A DNA stretch of 6,199 nt from Rickettsiales bacterium (GTDB lineage Bacteria > Pseudomonadota > Alphaproteobacteria > Rickettsiales > JANQQO01). The position numbers and the translations under genes are program-made. Shown in pieces: positions 1-5,909 of this stretch (position 1 is the stretch's first letter; every line of letters begins with the position of its first letter). The notes under the pieces are model-generated. The model searched no databases, was not told the origin of the DNA, and saw only the letters and a list, made by a program, of their open reading frames with translations. The DNA is taken from contig JANQQO010000017.1 in assembly GCA_028289305.1 (NCBI GenBank), forward strand, positions 1 through 6,199. Direction: 5' to 3'.

Positions 1-668
1 ATTTGGCTGCCATCCTCGCGTTTTTCATGTTGCATGAAGACGAGGTTCCAGATTTCGACATAGCGCTCGCCGAAAAGGTCGTTGCCATCGCTATCCAGCG
101 CCCATTCGCCAGGGGTGACCGATTCGCCGTGGTCGTAGAAGATTTCGGAGCACGGGCCGCAGGGGCCGGTATCGCCCATTGCCCAGAAATTGTCCTTGGT
201 CGGGACGCGCAGGATTTTTTCTTCCGGGAAGCCGGTGGTTTTTTTCCATAGATCGAAGGCGGCATCGTCGGTGTGGTAGACGGTGATGAAGAGTTTTTCT
301 GGTGGAAGGCTAAGGGTTTTAGTGAGGAATTCCCAGGCATGGGTGATGGCGCCCTCTTTGAAATAATCGCCGAAGGAGAAATTGCCGAGCATTTCAAAGA
401 AGGTGTGGTGGCGCGCGGTGTAGCCGACATTATCGAGGTCGTTATGTTTGCCGCCGGCGCGCACGCATTTTTGTGACGTGGTGGCACGCGGTGGGCTGGG
501 CGGTGTTTCTGCGCCGGTGAAGATGTGCTTGAACTGGACCATGCCGGCATTGGTGAACATCAATGTCGGGTCGTTCAGCGGCACGAGCGGGCTTGAAGGC
601 AGCTGCACATGGTCGTGCTGCACGAAGAAATCGAGGAATGCCGCGCGTATGTCGTTTAGGCTATGCAT
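1..668 (-). CDS. alaS: Alanyl-tRNA synthetase, N-terminal part (cut by the left window edge)
   Basis: Class II aminoacyl-tRNA synthetase that charges tRNA-Ala with alanine in the cytoplasm. The visible part is 222 codons of a family usually about 870-890 residues long, so it covers most of the aminoacylation core and lacks the tRNA-binding, editing and C-terminal domains. Readable signatures, reading leftward from 668, are IRAAFLDFF, then NDPTLMFTNAGMVQFK, then QKCVRAGGKHNDLDNVG followed directly by TARHHTFFEMLGNFSFGDYF (class II motif 2 region), and later GPCGPCSEIFYDHG and EIWNLVFMQ. The start at 668 gives the usual short N-terminus before IRxxFLDFF. The only ATG just upstream, at about 699-701, runs into TAG after three codons. 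No Shine-Dalgarno is visible, and the promoter lies immediately upstream. It follows recA in the same direction, a common alphaproteobacterial order. An Asp stands in the HDHV segment where most homologues have Gly (GH), a minor variation. Identification is essentially certain. Confidence 0.97.
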   Translation of the reverse strand, partial: MHSLNDIRAAFLDFFVQHDHVQLPSSPLVPLNDPTLMFTNAGMVQFKHIFTGAETPPSPPRATTSQKCVRAGGKHNDLDNVGYTARHHTFFEMLGNFSFGDYFKEGAITHAWEFLTKTLSLPPEKLFITVYHTDDAAFDLWKKTTGFPEEKILRVPTKDNFWAMGDTGPCGPCSEIFYDHGESVTPGEWALDSDGNDLFGERYVEIWNLVFMQHEKREDGSQ

Positions 669-675
669 GGTGGGG

Positions 676-704
676 TATATATAGCGCCTACTTCACCATG
701 GCAA
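676..704 (-). promoter_or_regulatory. Predicted alaS promoter, close to a leaderless start
   Basis: Read on the minus strand, TTGCCA (704-699) and TATATA (681-676) are separated by exactly 17 bases, close to the sigma-70 consensus TTGACA-N17-TATAAT. The last base of the -10 box is only seven bases before the alaS ATG, so transcription is expected to start at or within a base or two of that ATG. The segment between recA and alaS is only 91 bp, so alaS may be transcribed both from here and by read-through from recA. This is a sequence match only; no transcript data are available. Confidence 0.5.
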
Positions 705-759
705 AAGAGAGATTTTACGCGTGAAGGGTAAAAAATGGTATGGGCTTAGTGTATTCGCC

Positions 760-1824
760 CTATACCGCTTCCTTCTCTATCTCTATAGGTGCGCTTGCTT
801 CCTCATCTGCGTCGGCTTCAGGATTTTTGCGCAAATCCTCGACGACATTTTCGCCGGCACCGCGGATTTTTGCTTCAATTTCTGCGGCGACGTCGGGATT
901 GTCTTTGAGGAATTGCTTGGCATTTTCCCGGCCTTGGCCGATGCGCTGGCTGTTATACGAGAACCAGGAGCCGGATTTTTCGATGATCTCGGCTTTGGTA
1001 CCCAGATCAATCAGCTCGCCGAATTTGGAGATGCCTTCGCCATAGATGATGTCGAATTCTGCCATTTTAAACGGCGGAGCGACCTTGTTTTTCACTACCT
1101 TCGCGCGGGTGTGATTACCAATCACCTCATCTTTATCCTTAATCGCGCCAATGCGGCGGATATCAATACGCACGGAAGAATAGAATTTCAGGGCATTACC
1201 GCCGGTAGTGGTTTCTGGATTGCCAAACATGACGCCGATTTTCATACGGATTTGGTTGATGAAAATGATCATGCAATTGGTTTTGGCGATGGAGCCGGTG
1301 AGCTTGCGTAGTGCTTGGCTCATCAGCCGGGCTTGCAGGCCCATATGTGCATCACCCATCTCGCCTTCGATTTCCGCTCTGGGGACGAGGGCGGCGACAC
1401 TATCGATCACCAGCACCTCCACGCCACCGGAGCGGACGAGGGTATCTGCGATTTCCAGCGCTTGCTCGCCGGTATCGGGCTGGGAGATAATGAGTTCGTC
1501 GATATTGACGCCGAGTTTTTTCGCATATTCGGGATCGAGCGCGTGCTCCGCATCAACAAAGGCGCAAGAGCCGCCTTTCTTCTGGGCTTCTGCTACGGCG
1601 TGCAGCGCCAGCGTGGTTTTACCAGAGCTTTCTGGACCGAAGATTTCGATGATGCGGCCACGTGGCAGGCCGTTAATGCCGAGTGCGGCATCAAGCCCAA
1701 TCGAGCCAGTAGAGATGCTATCAACTTCCACAGTGCGTTGCTGGCCCAATTTCATCACAGAGCCTTTACCGAATGACTTTTCGATTTGGCTAATGGCGGT
1801 TTCCAGCGCTTTTTGCTTATCCAT
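760..1824 (-). CDS. recA: Recombinase RecA
   Basis: DNA-dependent ATPase that forms filaments on single-stranded DNA, carries out strand exchange in homologous recombination, and acts as co-protease for LexA in the SOS response. The protein is 354 residues, a normal length. In order: an N-terminal polymerisation helix (residues 1-30), Walker A GPESSGKT at 63-70, the DAEHALDP segment at 91-98 with the catalytic Glu at 93, Walker B VLVIDSVAAL at 137-146, DNA-binding loop L1 around EGEMGDAHMGLQAR (153-166), and loop L2 with NQIRMKIGVMFGNPETTTGG at 190-209. The C-terminal domain ends in an acidic tail (from about 329) rich in Glu and Asp, as is usual. A Shine-Dalgarno-like GAAGGGA (1838-1832) lies seven bases before the ATG and supports this start. 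It is transcribed from a predicted promoter about 60 bp upstream and is followed by alaS. All key residues are present, so it should be functional. Confidence 0.99.
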   Translation of the reverse strand: MDKQKALETAISQIEKSFGKGSVMKLGQQRTVEVDSISTGSIGLDAALGINGLPRGRIIEIFGPESSGKTTLALHAVAEAQKKGGSCAFVDAEHALDPEYAKKLGVNIDELIISQPDTGEQALEIADTLVRSGGVEVLVIDSVAALVPRAEIEGEMGDAHMGLQARLMSQALRKLTGSIAKTNCMIIFINQIRMKIGVMFGNPETTTGGNALKFYSSVRIDIRRIGAIKDKDEVIGNHTRAKVVKNKVAPPFKMAEFDIIYGEGISKFGELIDLGTKAEIIEKSGSWFSYNSQRIGQGRENAKQFLKDNPDVAAEIEAKIRGAGENVVEDLRKNPEADADEEASAPIEIEKEAV

Positions 1825-1861
1825 ACGGGTTTCCCTTCGTGCTATTTTTGTATCCTGTGGC

Positions 1862-1885
1862 TGGTCCCAATGCAGCCGTAGACCA
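1862..1885. promoter_or_regulatory. Short inverted repeat at the predicted recA transcription start
   Basis: TGGTC at 1862-1866 and GACCA at 1881-1885 form a perfect 5-bp inverted repeat with 14 bases between. It sits directly downstream of the recA -10 box and covers the expected +1 position, where a repressor site could act. Five base pairs are few and could occur by chance. It does not match a LexA motif that I know for this class. Confidence 0.2.
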
Positions 1886-1888
1886 AGT

Positions 1889-1917
1889 AGTATAATAAGG
1901 GATTTGATTTTTGGCTA
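1889..1917 (-). promoter_or_regulatory. Predicted recA promoter
   Basis: On the minus strand TAGCCA (1917-1912) and TATACT (1894-1889) are 17 bases apart. The -10 is a 5/6 match to TATAAT, the -35 a 4/6 match to TTGACA. Transcription would begin near 1882, giving a leader of about 57 bases before the recA ATG. No GTTC or GAAC tetramer occurs anywhere in the recA upstream region, so the alphaproteobacterial LexA box GTTC-N7-GTTC is not visible. A short inverted repeat, TGGTC (1862-1866) and GACCA (1881-1885), overlaps the predicted start site and could be an operator or a leader stem. Confidence 0.5.
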
Positions 1918-1976
1918 TAGAATATGTAGAAAAACCCTGACGTGTATCGTTAAGTGCTGCCGACAAAGATAGTAAC

Positions 1977-2438
1977 ATGTTGAATTTTCCAAAAAAGAAA
2001 CTAAATCATCCTGTAGCGAGTGGATATAAGGTGTATAAAACGCCTGAGGAGTTTGAGGTAGTGGAGGCCGCTTCGGCGGCAGAAGCGCTTGAGAAATCCG
2101 GCATTGAAGCGCCGTATAAGGTCACGCGGCTGGGCTCAGAGGCGGTGAATGTGCTTGGTAGTGAAGAACTCGCTGCGCTGGAGGAAGGCGCACCAGCAGA
2201 AGGCGATGCCAGCGCGGAGAATGCAGAAGCAGCTGCGGCGGATGCGGCGCCAGCGGGTGAAGGAGAGGCGCCAGAAGGAGAGGCGCCAGAAGGAGAGAAA
2301 AAAGATACGCCGGCAGAGGCAGATAGTGCCGCGCCGGCAGCAGAGGAGGCAGAAAAACCGGCAGAAGCAGAGGCAGTGCCAGAAGAGGCGCCCGCCGAAA
2401 CACCGGCAGAAGAAACGCCCGAAGGAGAAGGAGGGTAA
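1977..2438 (+). CDS. Small protein with conserved-looking N-terminus and acidic Ala/Glu/Pro-rich tail; function unknown
   Basis: I do not recognise this 153-residue protein. It has two parts. Residues 1-65 look like a small folded segment: a basic start (MLNFPKKK), then a predicted strand-helix-strand pattern through YKVYKTPEEFEVVEAASAAEALEKSG and YKVTRLGSEAVNVL. All aromatic residues (F4, Y18, Y20, F26, Y47) lie in it. From about residue 66 to the end the sequence is almost only Ala, Glu, Pro and Gly with a few Asp, Lys, Thr and Ser, strongly acidic and surely disordered, and it contains the repeat GEAPE twice plus a partial copy. There is no signal peptide, membrane segment or cysteine. The start codon has only a weak purine stretch upstream. 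It is 27 bp upstream of nadA on the same strand, so it probably belongs to that operon, with recA divergent. Codon-phase bias and a consistent protein-like N-terminus support a real gene, although the tail could drift quickly between relatives. Confidence 0.75.
   Translation: MLNFPKKKLNHPVASGYKVYKTPEEFEVVEAASAAEALEKSGIEAPYKVTRLGSEAVNVLGSEELAALEEGAPAEGDASAENAEAAAADAAPAGEGEAPEGEAPEGEKKDTPAEADSAAPAAEEAEKPAEAEAVPEEAPAETPAEETPEGEGG
2259..2297 (+). repeat. 15-bp in-frame tandem repeat (GEAPE units)
   Basis: The unit GAAGGAGAGGCGCCA occurs at 2259-2273 and 2274-2288 without mismatch, followed by nine bases of a third copy (2289-2297). As the unit is 15 bp it keeps the reading frame and adds five residues (GEAPE) per copy in the disordered tail of the 153-aa protein. 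This points to slippage or unequal recombination, so copy number may vary between strains. Confidence 0.85.
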
Positions 2439-2461
2439 TGCCTTTGCCTGCGGGGCGTTAA
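2438..2461 (+). other. Possible 7-codon minigene between the small gene and nadA
   Basis: An ATG at 2438-2440 overlaps the TAA of the preceding gene (TAATG). It is preceded by a purine-rich Shine-Dalgarno-like stretch, GAAGGAGAAGGAGGG (2421-2435), and reads MPLPAGR before a TAA at 2459-2461. That stop is only four bases before the nadA ATG at 2466, which itself has no clear Shine-Dalgarno. The arrangement could let a terminating ribosome re-initiate at nadA. The purine stretch is also part of the Glu/Gly codons of the upstream gene, so it may be coincidental. Confidence 0.25.
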
Positions 2462-2465
2462 CGTA

Positions 2466-3491
2466 ATGAGTATGACAGAGCATAATGGACATAACGGAGT
2501 GAATGGGACGCAGCTGCATACCGCGGCGCTGGACCCGACGCTAGATCTTGAAAGTGAAATAGATCGGCTGCGTAAAGAGATGAACGCGGTGATCCTCGCG
2601 CATTATTATCAGGATGCAGAGATTCAGGATGTGGCGGATTTTGTAGGGGATTCGCTGGATCTCTCACGTAAGGCGGCGGCGACGGACGCGGATGTGATTG
2701 TGTTTTGTGGCGTGCGGTTCATGGCCGATGTGGCGAAGATTTTAAGCCCAAAACGTACCGTATTGCTGCCGGATTTGGCGGCGGGCTGCTCGCTGGAAGA
2801 ATCGTGTAAGCCAGAGGCGTTTAAGGCGTGGCGGGAGCAATATCCGGATCATATTGCGCTGACCTATATTAATTCGTCGATTGCGGTGAAGGCGCTTTCA
2901 GACATTATTGTGACCTCGGCGAATGCGGAGCAGATTATTCGCCAGATTCCAGCAGAGCAGCCGATTTTATTCGCGCCGGATAAGTATTTGGGACAGTATT
3001 TAGTGCGTAAGACCGGGCGCGATATGGTGTTGTGGGAAGGCACGTGTGTGGTGCATGAGCAATTCTCGGAGCGCGAATTGGTGAAGCTGAAAACCCGGCA
3101 TCCAGAGGCGCATGTGATCGCGCATCCGGAGTGCCCGGAGCCGTTGCTGCACCATGCGGCATGTGTGGGGTCGACCTCGGTGCTGATCAACTATACCAAG
3201 GAACGCCCTGGTGAGACGTTTATTGTGCTGACCGAGCCGGGGATTATTCACCATATGGAGAAAGTCTCGCCGGGTAGCCAGTTTTATGATGTGCCGGGAA
3301 CCTATGGCGCCTGTGCGACGTGTAATAACTGCCCGTATATGAAGCTGAACACCCTGGAGAAGCTATATTTGTGTATGGCGCGGCGCCAGCCGGAGATCAC
3401 GGTGGAAGAGGAATTACGCTTAGAGGCGAAGGCCGCGCTAGAGCGTATGTTAGAAATGAGTGGGCAACCTGGCCGGGTGGCGGCTGCATGA
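2466..3491 (+). CDS. nadA: Quinolinate synthase NadA
   Basis: Oxygen-sensitive [4Fe-4S] enzyme of de novo NAD synthesis, which condenses iminoaspartate (from NadB or an aspartate dehydrogenase) with dihydroxyacetone phosphate to quinolinate in the cytoplasm. The protein is 341 residues, normal for the family. Visible signatures are AHYYQ (45-49), GDSLDLSRKA (61-70), VFCGVRFMAD (79-88), LPDLAAGCSLEESC with cluster-ligand candidate C108, WEGTCVVHEQF (190-200), HPECPEPL with C223, GSTSVLINY (235-243), and the C-terminal CATCNNC, Cys at 283, 286 and 289, of which the last is expected to be the third cluster ligand. The first 27 or so residues are a non-conserved extension rich in His and Asn (HNGHNGVNG); internal ATGs at codons 3 and further on offer later starts, so the exact N-terminus is uncertain. 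It is followed by pmbA with an ATGA overlap. The other pathway genes (nadB, nadC) are not in the window. Confidence 0.98.
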   Translation: MSMTEHNGHNGVNGTQLHTAALDPTLDLESEIDRLRKEMNAVILAHYYQDAEIQDVADFVGDSLDLSRKAAATDADVIVFCGVRFMADVAKILSPKRTVLLPDLAAGCSLEESCKPEAFKAWREQYPDHIALTYINSSIAVKALSDIIVTSANAEQIIRQIPAEQPILFAPDKYLGQYLVRKTGRDMVLWEGTCVVHEQFSERELVKLKTRHPEAHVIAHPECPEPLLHHAACVGSTSVLINYTKERPGETFIVLTEPGIIHHMEKVSPGSQFYDVPGTYGACATCNNCPYMKLNTLEKLYLCMARRQPEITVEEELRLEAKAALERMLEMSGQPGRVAAA

Positions 3492-4834
3492 GCGAGGCGC
3501 TGGATATCCTACAACGCTGTATTGATGCAGCAAAGCAGCAAGGCGCGGATGCGGCGGATGGGCTGTTATGCGATAGCCGCGATGTGACGGTGCGGCAGCG
3601 CATGGGCAAGCCGGAGACGATTGAACGGGCGGAATCGCAGGAGCTGGGGCTTAGGGCCTTGGTGCAGGATAAGGAAGGCTATCGCCAGGCGATTGTGTCA
3701 TCGAATGATTTCTCGAAAGAGGCGCTGGATGATTTGGTGGCGCGCGTGGTGGAGATGGCAAAAAACGCGCCGGCAGACCCGTATATCAGCTTAGCGGATA
3801 CGGCGTTATTGGCCGATACGGTGGCGGCGCTCGATATTTGTGATGCGGCAACGCCGGATGAGGAGGCGCTGAAAGCAGCGGCAAGTGCGTGTGAAGAAGC
3901 GGCCCTTGCGGTGGATGGGGTAACGAATTCGGAAGGGGCGGAGGTGCATTTTAGCCGCGATACGGTGACGTTGGTGACGAGCGATGGGTTCGCGCATGGC
4001 TATGATAGTACCAATGGCTCGGTGATGGCCTCGGTGATTGCTGGGGAAGGGACGGCGATGGAGACCGATTATGCCTATACGGTAGCACGGCATTGGGGTG
4101 ATATGCGCGCAGCAGCAGCGGTGGGCGAAGAGGCCGGTACGCGCGCGGTGAAGCGCTTGGGGCCGAAAAAAGTGCAGACATGCCAGGTGCCGGTGGTATT
4201 TGAGCCGCGGGTGGCGCGGAGTTTGGTCGGCAGTTTTGCCTCGGCGATTAATGGCGCGAGTGTGGCGCGCGGTACGAGTTTTTTGCAAGAGCGCATGGGC
4301 GAACAGGTGTTTGCTGCTGGCGTGGAGATTATCGATGACCCGCTCAGGGCGCGGGGGATTGCCTCCGAGCCGTTTGATGGCGAAGGCGTGAAGGGCGAAA
4401 AACGCCATCTGGTGGAAAAGGGGGTGCTGAAGAGCTGGCTTTTAGATACGCGCTCGGCACGGCAGTTGGGGCTTACAAGCACGGGCCATGCGGCGCGCGG
4501 CACAGGCGGGCCACCGCATCCGGCTTCGAGCAATCTCTATATGGCAGCAGGGGAGGCCACGCCGGAGGAGTTGGTGGGTGATATTGCGGATGGGTTTTAC
4601 GTCACCGAGGCGTTCGGCATGGGCGTGAACGGGGTGACGGGTGATTATAGCCAAGGCGCGAGCGGATTTTGGATCACCGGAGGCGAGATCACGCATGCGG
4701 TGAGTGAGCTCACCATTGCAGGGAATTTGAAGGAGATGTTCCTCCAGCTGACGCCGGCGAATGATTTGCGCCTGGAATATGGCACGAACGCGCCGAGTGT
4801 GAGGATTGAGGGCATGACCGTGGCTGGCACGTAG
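3488..4834 (+). CDS. pmbA: TldE/PmbA-family protein (TldD/E protease complex subunit)
   Basis: Member of the TldD/PmbA family. In Enterobacteria TldD and TldE (PmbA) form a heterodimeric metallopeptidase that degrades unfolded peptides and processes microcin B17 and the antitoxin CcdA. The PmbA subunit lacks the HExxH zinc site of TldD, and no HExxH is visible here. The protein has 448 residues, close to the usual 445-450. Recognisable segments are SQELGLRAL near residue 50-58, a mid-region ending in FEPRVARSLVGSFASAINGASVARG (238-262), FDGEG (296-300), LDTRSARQLGLTSTGHA (319-335), and the very typical PASSNLYMAAG (345-355) and GMGVNGVTGDYSQGASGFWI (377-396). I chose the ATG at 3488, because the family N-terminus begins there (MSEALDILQRCIDAA) and it overlaps the nadA stop as ATGA, indicating translational coupling; an in-frame ATG at 3371 lies inside nadA and adds unrelated residues. 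No tldD is in the window. Confidence 0.96.
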   Translation: MSEALDILQRCIDAAKQQGADAADGLLCDSRDVTVRQRMGKPETIERAESQELGLRALVQDKEGYRQAIVSSNDFSKEALDDLVARVVEMAKNAPADPYISLADTALLADTVAALDICDAATPDEEALKAAASACEEAALAVDGVTNSEGAEVHFSRDTVTLVTSDGFAHGYDSTNGSVMASVIAGEGTAMETDYAYTVARHWGDMRAAAAVGEEAGTRAVKRLGPKKVQTCQVPVVFEPRVARSLVGSFASAINGASVARGTSFLQERMGEQVFAAGVEIIDDPLRARGIASEPFDGEGVKGEKRHLVEKGVLKSWLLDTRSARQLGLTSTGHAARGTGGPPHPASSNLYMAAGEATPEELVGDIADGFYVTEAFGMGVNGVTGDYSQGASGFWITGGEITHAVSELTIAGNLKEMFLQLTPANDLRLEYGTNAPSVRIEGMTVAGT

Positions 4835-4981
4835 TTCTGAGGACAGAAGAAAGAGGACAGAGATGGAGGAGCGCCAGCGAACGACTAGCGACCAAGTGGG
4901 AGCGCAGCCTTAGTGGCGCTTGAACGTAATTAAAGAGGGCAGATCTTGCTCAACGTAAACGAATGATCGGACGATTTTTTG
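4835..4981. other. Intergenic region between the convergent pmbA and unknown gene
   Basis: These 147 bp lie between two convergent stop codons. They hold a direct repeat GAGGACAGA (4839-4847 and 4853-4861), a small 5-bp stem TTCTG/CAGAA (4835-4848), and the repeat block described at 4868-4920. A run of six T at 4975-4980 is not preceded by a hairpin of useful size, so I see no credible intrinsic terminator on either strand. Only a 16-codon open frame from an ATG at 4863 is present, and I do not call it a gene. Confidence 0.6.
4868..4920. repeat. Short repeat block with inverted and direct repeats
   Basis: AGCGCCA (4870-4876) and TGGCGCT (4914-4920) are a perfect 7-bp inverted repeat enclosing 37 bases. 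GGAGCGC occurs as a direct repeat at 4868-4874 and 4899-4905, and AGCGA recurs inside (4876-4880 and 4887-4891). The composition is unlike the flanking AT-rich bases. This resembles a degenerate small dispersed repeat, but with only one copy in the window this cannot be shown. Confidence 0.4.
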
Positions 4982-5836
4982 TTAGCGAGTTGCGGATTTA
5001 CTTATGTCAGGATAGGCAGCGTTGACAGCTGCTGTGAGCCCACTTTGCTGTACCGCATCTAGAAGTTTTTTCATGGCTTCATAGTGTTTTGTTACCGCAT
5101 ACATCACGAGAAATTTATCAGGTATATCATGCGTAATGAGATTGAGGACACCATTTCCTTCTCCCTCTTTTTCTTTTTGCTCCTCTAACCATGATTCAGC
5201 TCTTGGAGAGAGGATCACCGCATCTGCCGTGTCGCGAACAAGTCCCCTAAGAGCACATTCAGGTTTTACATAACTTGCTAAATAGGTTTCTTCGTTTAGG
5301 GAGATGTCCGGATAGCGGTTTTTTACTTCGTCTACTTTTTCCTTTACGTTATCTCTTGTTACGCCTCGTTCCATCATTTTGTTGTAGTCAATTTCTTTGG
5401 CTATTGTGTCGTAAGATGTATATTCTAGGTCGATCCATTTTTCTATAAATGCACGTTTTTTTACGCTTTCTATGAGTATTTCCTCAAAATTACGAAGTGT
5501 TTCAATTTTTAAAAACGCATGTGATTGAACCCATTCTACGAGTGCCGTCGTTGAGTATTGTTCGGCCATATCTCGGGTGATTTTACCAGCCATGTTACGC
5601 GGCACTTTTTTTTGCGTTTCTGGGATTTTCCTAAATACGTCAATGACTCTAATAGCCTGATTTAATGATGCCTTCTCAAAGGGCGTAATTAGAGGCGCAT
5701 CAAAAGAAAGATAGTGTAACCCAAATTCGTCCTCTATTTTTTCAGTATCCATTCCTGAAAGGGAAAAGAATTTTTCTGCGGCCTGCATGAGCGTCTTGGC
5801 GTTTTCTTCTCTTTCTTTCAGCTCGTCTTTTACCAT
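4982..5836 (-). CDS. Unknown 284-residue charged, probably helical protein
   Basis: I do not recognise this protein. It is hydrophilic, without signal peptide or membrane segment, and rich in Lys and Glu in spacings that suggest mostly alpha-helices; the first 30 residues (VKDELKEREENAKTLMQAA) could form a short coiled coil. Further segments that might serve as search seeds are GLHYLSFDAPLITPFEKASL, FRKIPETQKKVPRNM, FIEKWIDLEYTSYDTIAKEI and LITHDIPDKFLVMYAVTKHY. There is a single cysteine (in KPECALRGL). The start at 5836 is preferred over the ATG six codons upstream (5854) because AAGGA lies seven bases before the former and nothing before the latter. The gene is visibly more AT-rich than nadA, pmbA or recA, which suggests different origin or relaxed selection. 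It stands alone, convergent with pmbA and divergent from leuB, behind an extended -10 promoter with a CtrA-like box. Coding status is well supported by length and sensible composition. Confidence 0.85.
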   Translation of the reverse strand: MVKDELKEREENAKTLMQAAEKFFSLSGMDTEKIEDEFGLHYLSFDAPLITPFEKASLNQAIRVIDVFRKIPETQKKVPRNMAGKITRDMAEQYSTTALVEWVQSHAFLKIETLRNFEEILIESVKKRAFIEKWIDLEYTSYDTIAKEIDYNKMMERGVTRDNVKEKVDEVKNRYPDISLNEETYLASYVKPECALRGLVRDTADAVILSPRAESWLEEQKEKEGEGNGVLNLITHDIPDKFLVMYAVTKHYEAMKKLLDAVQQSGLTAAVNAAYPDISKSATR

Positions 5837-5843
5837 CTGTATT

Positions 5844-5848
5844 TCCTT
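5844..5848 (-). promoter_or_regulatory. Ribosome binding site that decides the start of the unknown gene
   Basis: AAGGA on the minus strand (5848-5844) is seven bases from the ATG at 5836-5834, ideal spacing. The ATG at 5854-5852 would place this motif inside the coding region and has only GCTGGCA before it. Initiation at 5836 is therefore more likely. Confidence 0.6.
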
Positions 5849-5890
5849 TCCCATTGCCAGCGCAGTGCAGGCTTGCTACAAGAAAGGGGT

Positions 5891-5899
5891 AGTATAGCA
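5891..5899 (-). promoter_or_regulatory. Extended -10 promoter of the unknown gene
   Basis: TGCTATACT on the minus strand (5899-5891) is an extended -10 element: TATACT preceded by TG and one base. The position 17 bases upstream, where a -35 should be, reads CCATTT, a poor match, and is covered by the CtrA-type site. Transcription would begin near 5884, giving a leader of about 48 bases to the ATG at 5836. The same TATACT box is used in the predicted recA promoter. Confidence 0.5.
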
Positions 5900-5909
5900 T
5901 AAAAATGCT
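5896..5909. promoter_or_regulatory. Inverted repeat AGCAT-N4-ATGCT in the promoter spacer
   Basis: AGCAT (5896-5900) and ATGCT (5905-5909) form a perfect 5-bp inverted repeat around four A. It begins on the last-read base of the -10 element and abuts the CtrA-type site, sharing position 5909. It may be an operator half-pair for a second regulator, or chance in AT-rich DNA. Confidence 0.25.

Noticed and set aside
1..684. Plus-strand open frames over alaS (3-251, 273-476, 448-684)
   Set aside because: All antisense to a clear alanyl-tRNA synthetase.
728..759. Intrinsic terminator after recA (GGGC/GCCC followed by T-run, minus strand)
   Set aside because: Only four base pairs with an 11-base loop, and the T-run is separated from the stem by several bases.
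721..1311. Long plus-strand open frame opposite recA (also 1208-1972 and 1315-1776)
   Set aside because: These are antisense shadows of the recA codon pattern; their proteins show no family features.
3371..3487. Longer in-frame start for PmbA
   Set aside because: It would lie inside nadA and adds 39 Gly/Arg-rich residues unrelated to the family; the ATGA start at 3488 gives the family N-terminus and length.
3806..4408. 200-codon minus-strand open frame inside pmbA
   Set aside because: Arg/His/Pro-rich composition typical of an antisense shadow over a real gene on the other strand.
4863..4913. 16-codon ORF with a purine-rich upstream stretch
   Set aside because: Very short, coincides with the repeat block, and has no family features.
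4966..4980. Terminator at ATCG-GA-CGAT plus six T
   Set aside because: Stem of four with a two-base loop cannot form a stable hairpin.
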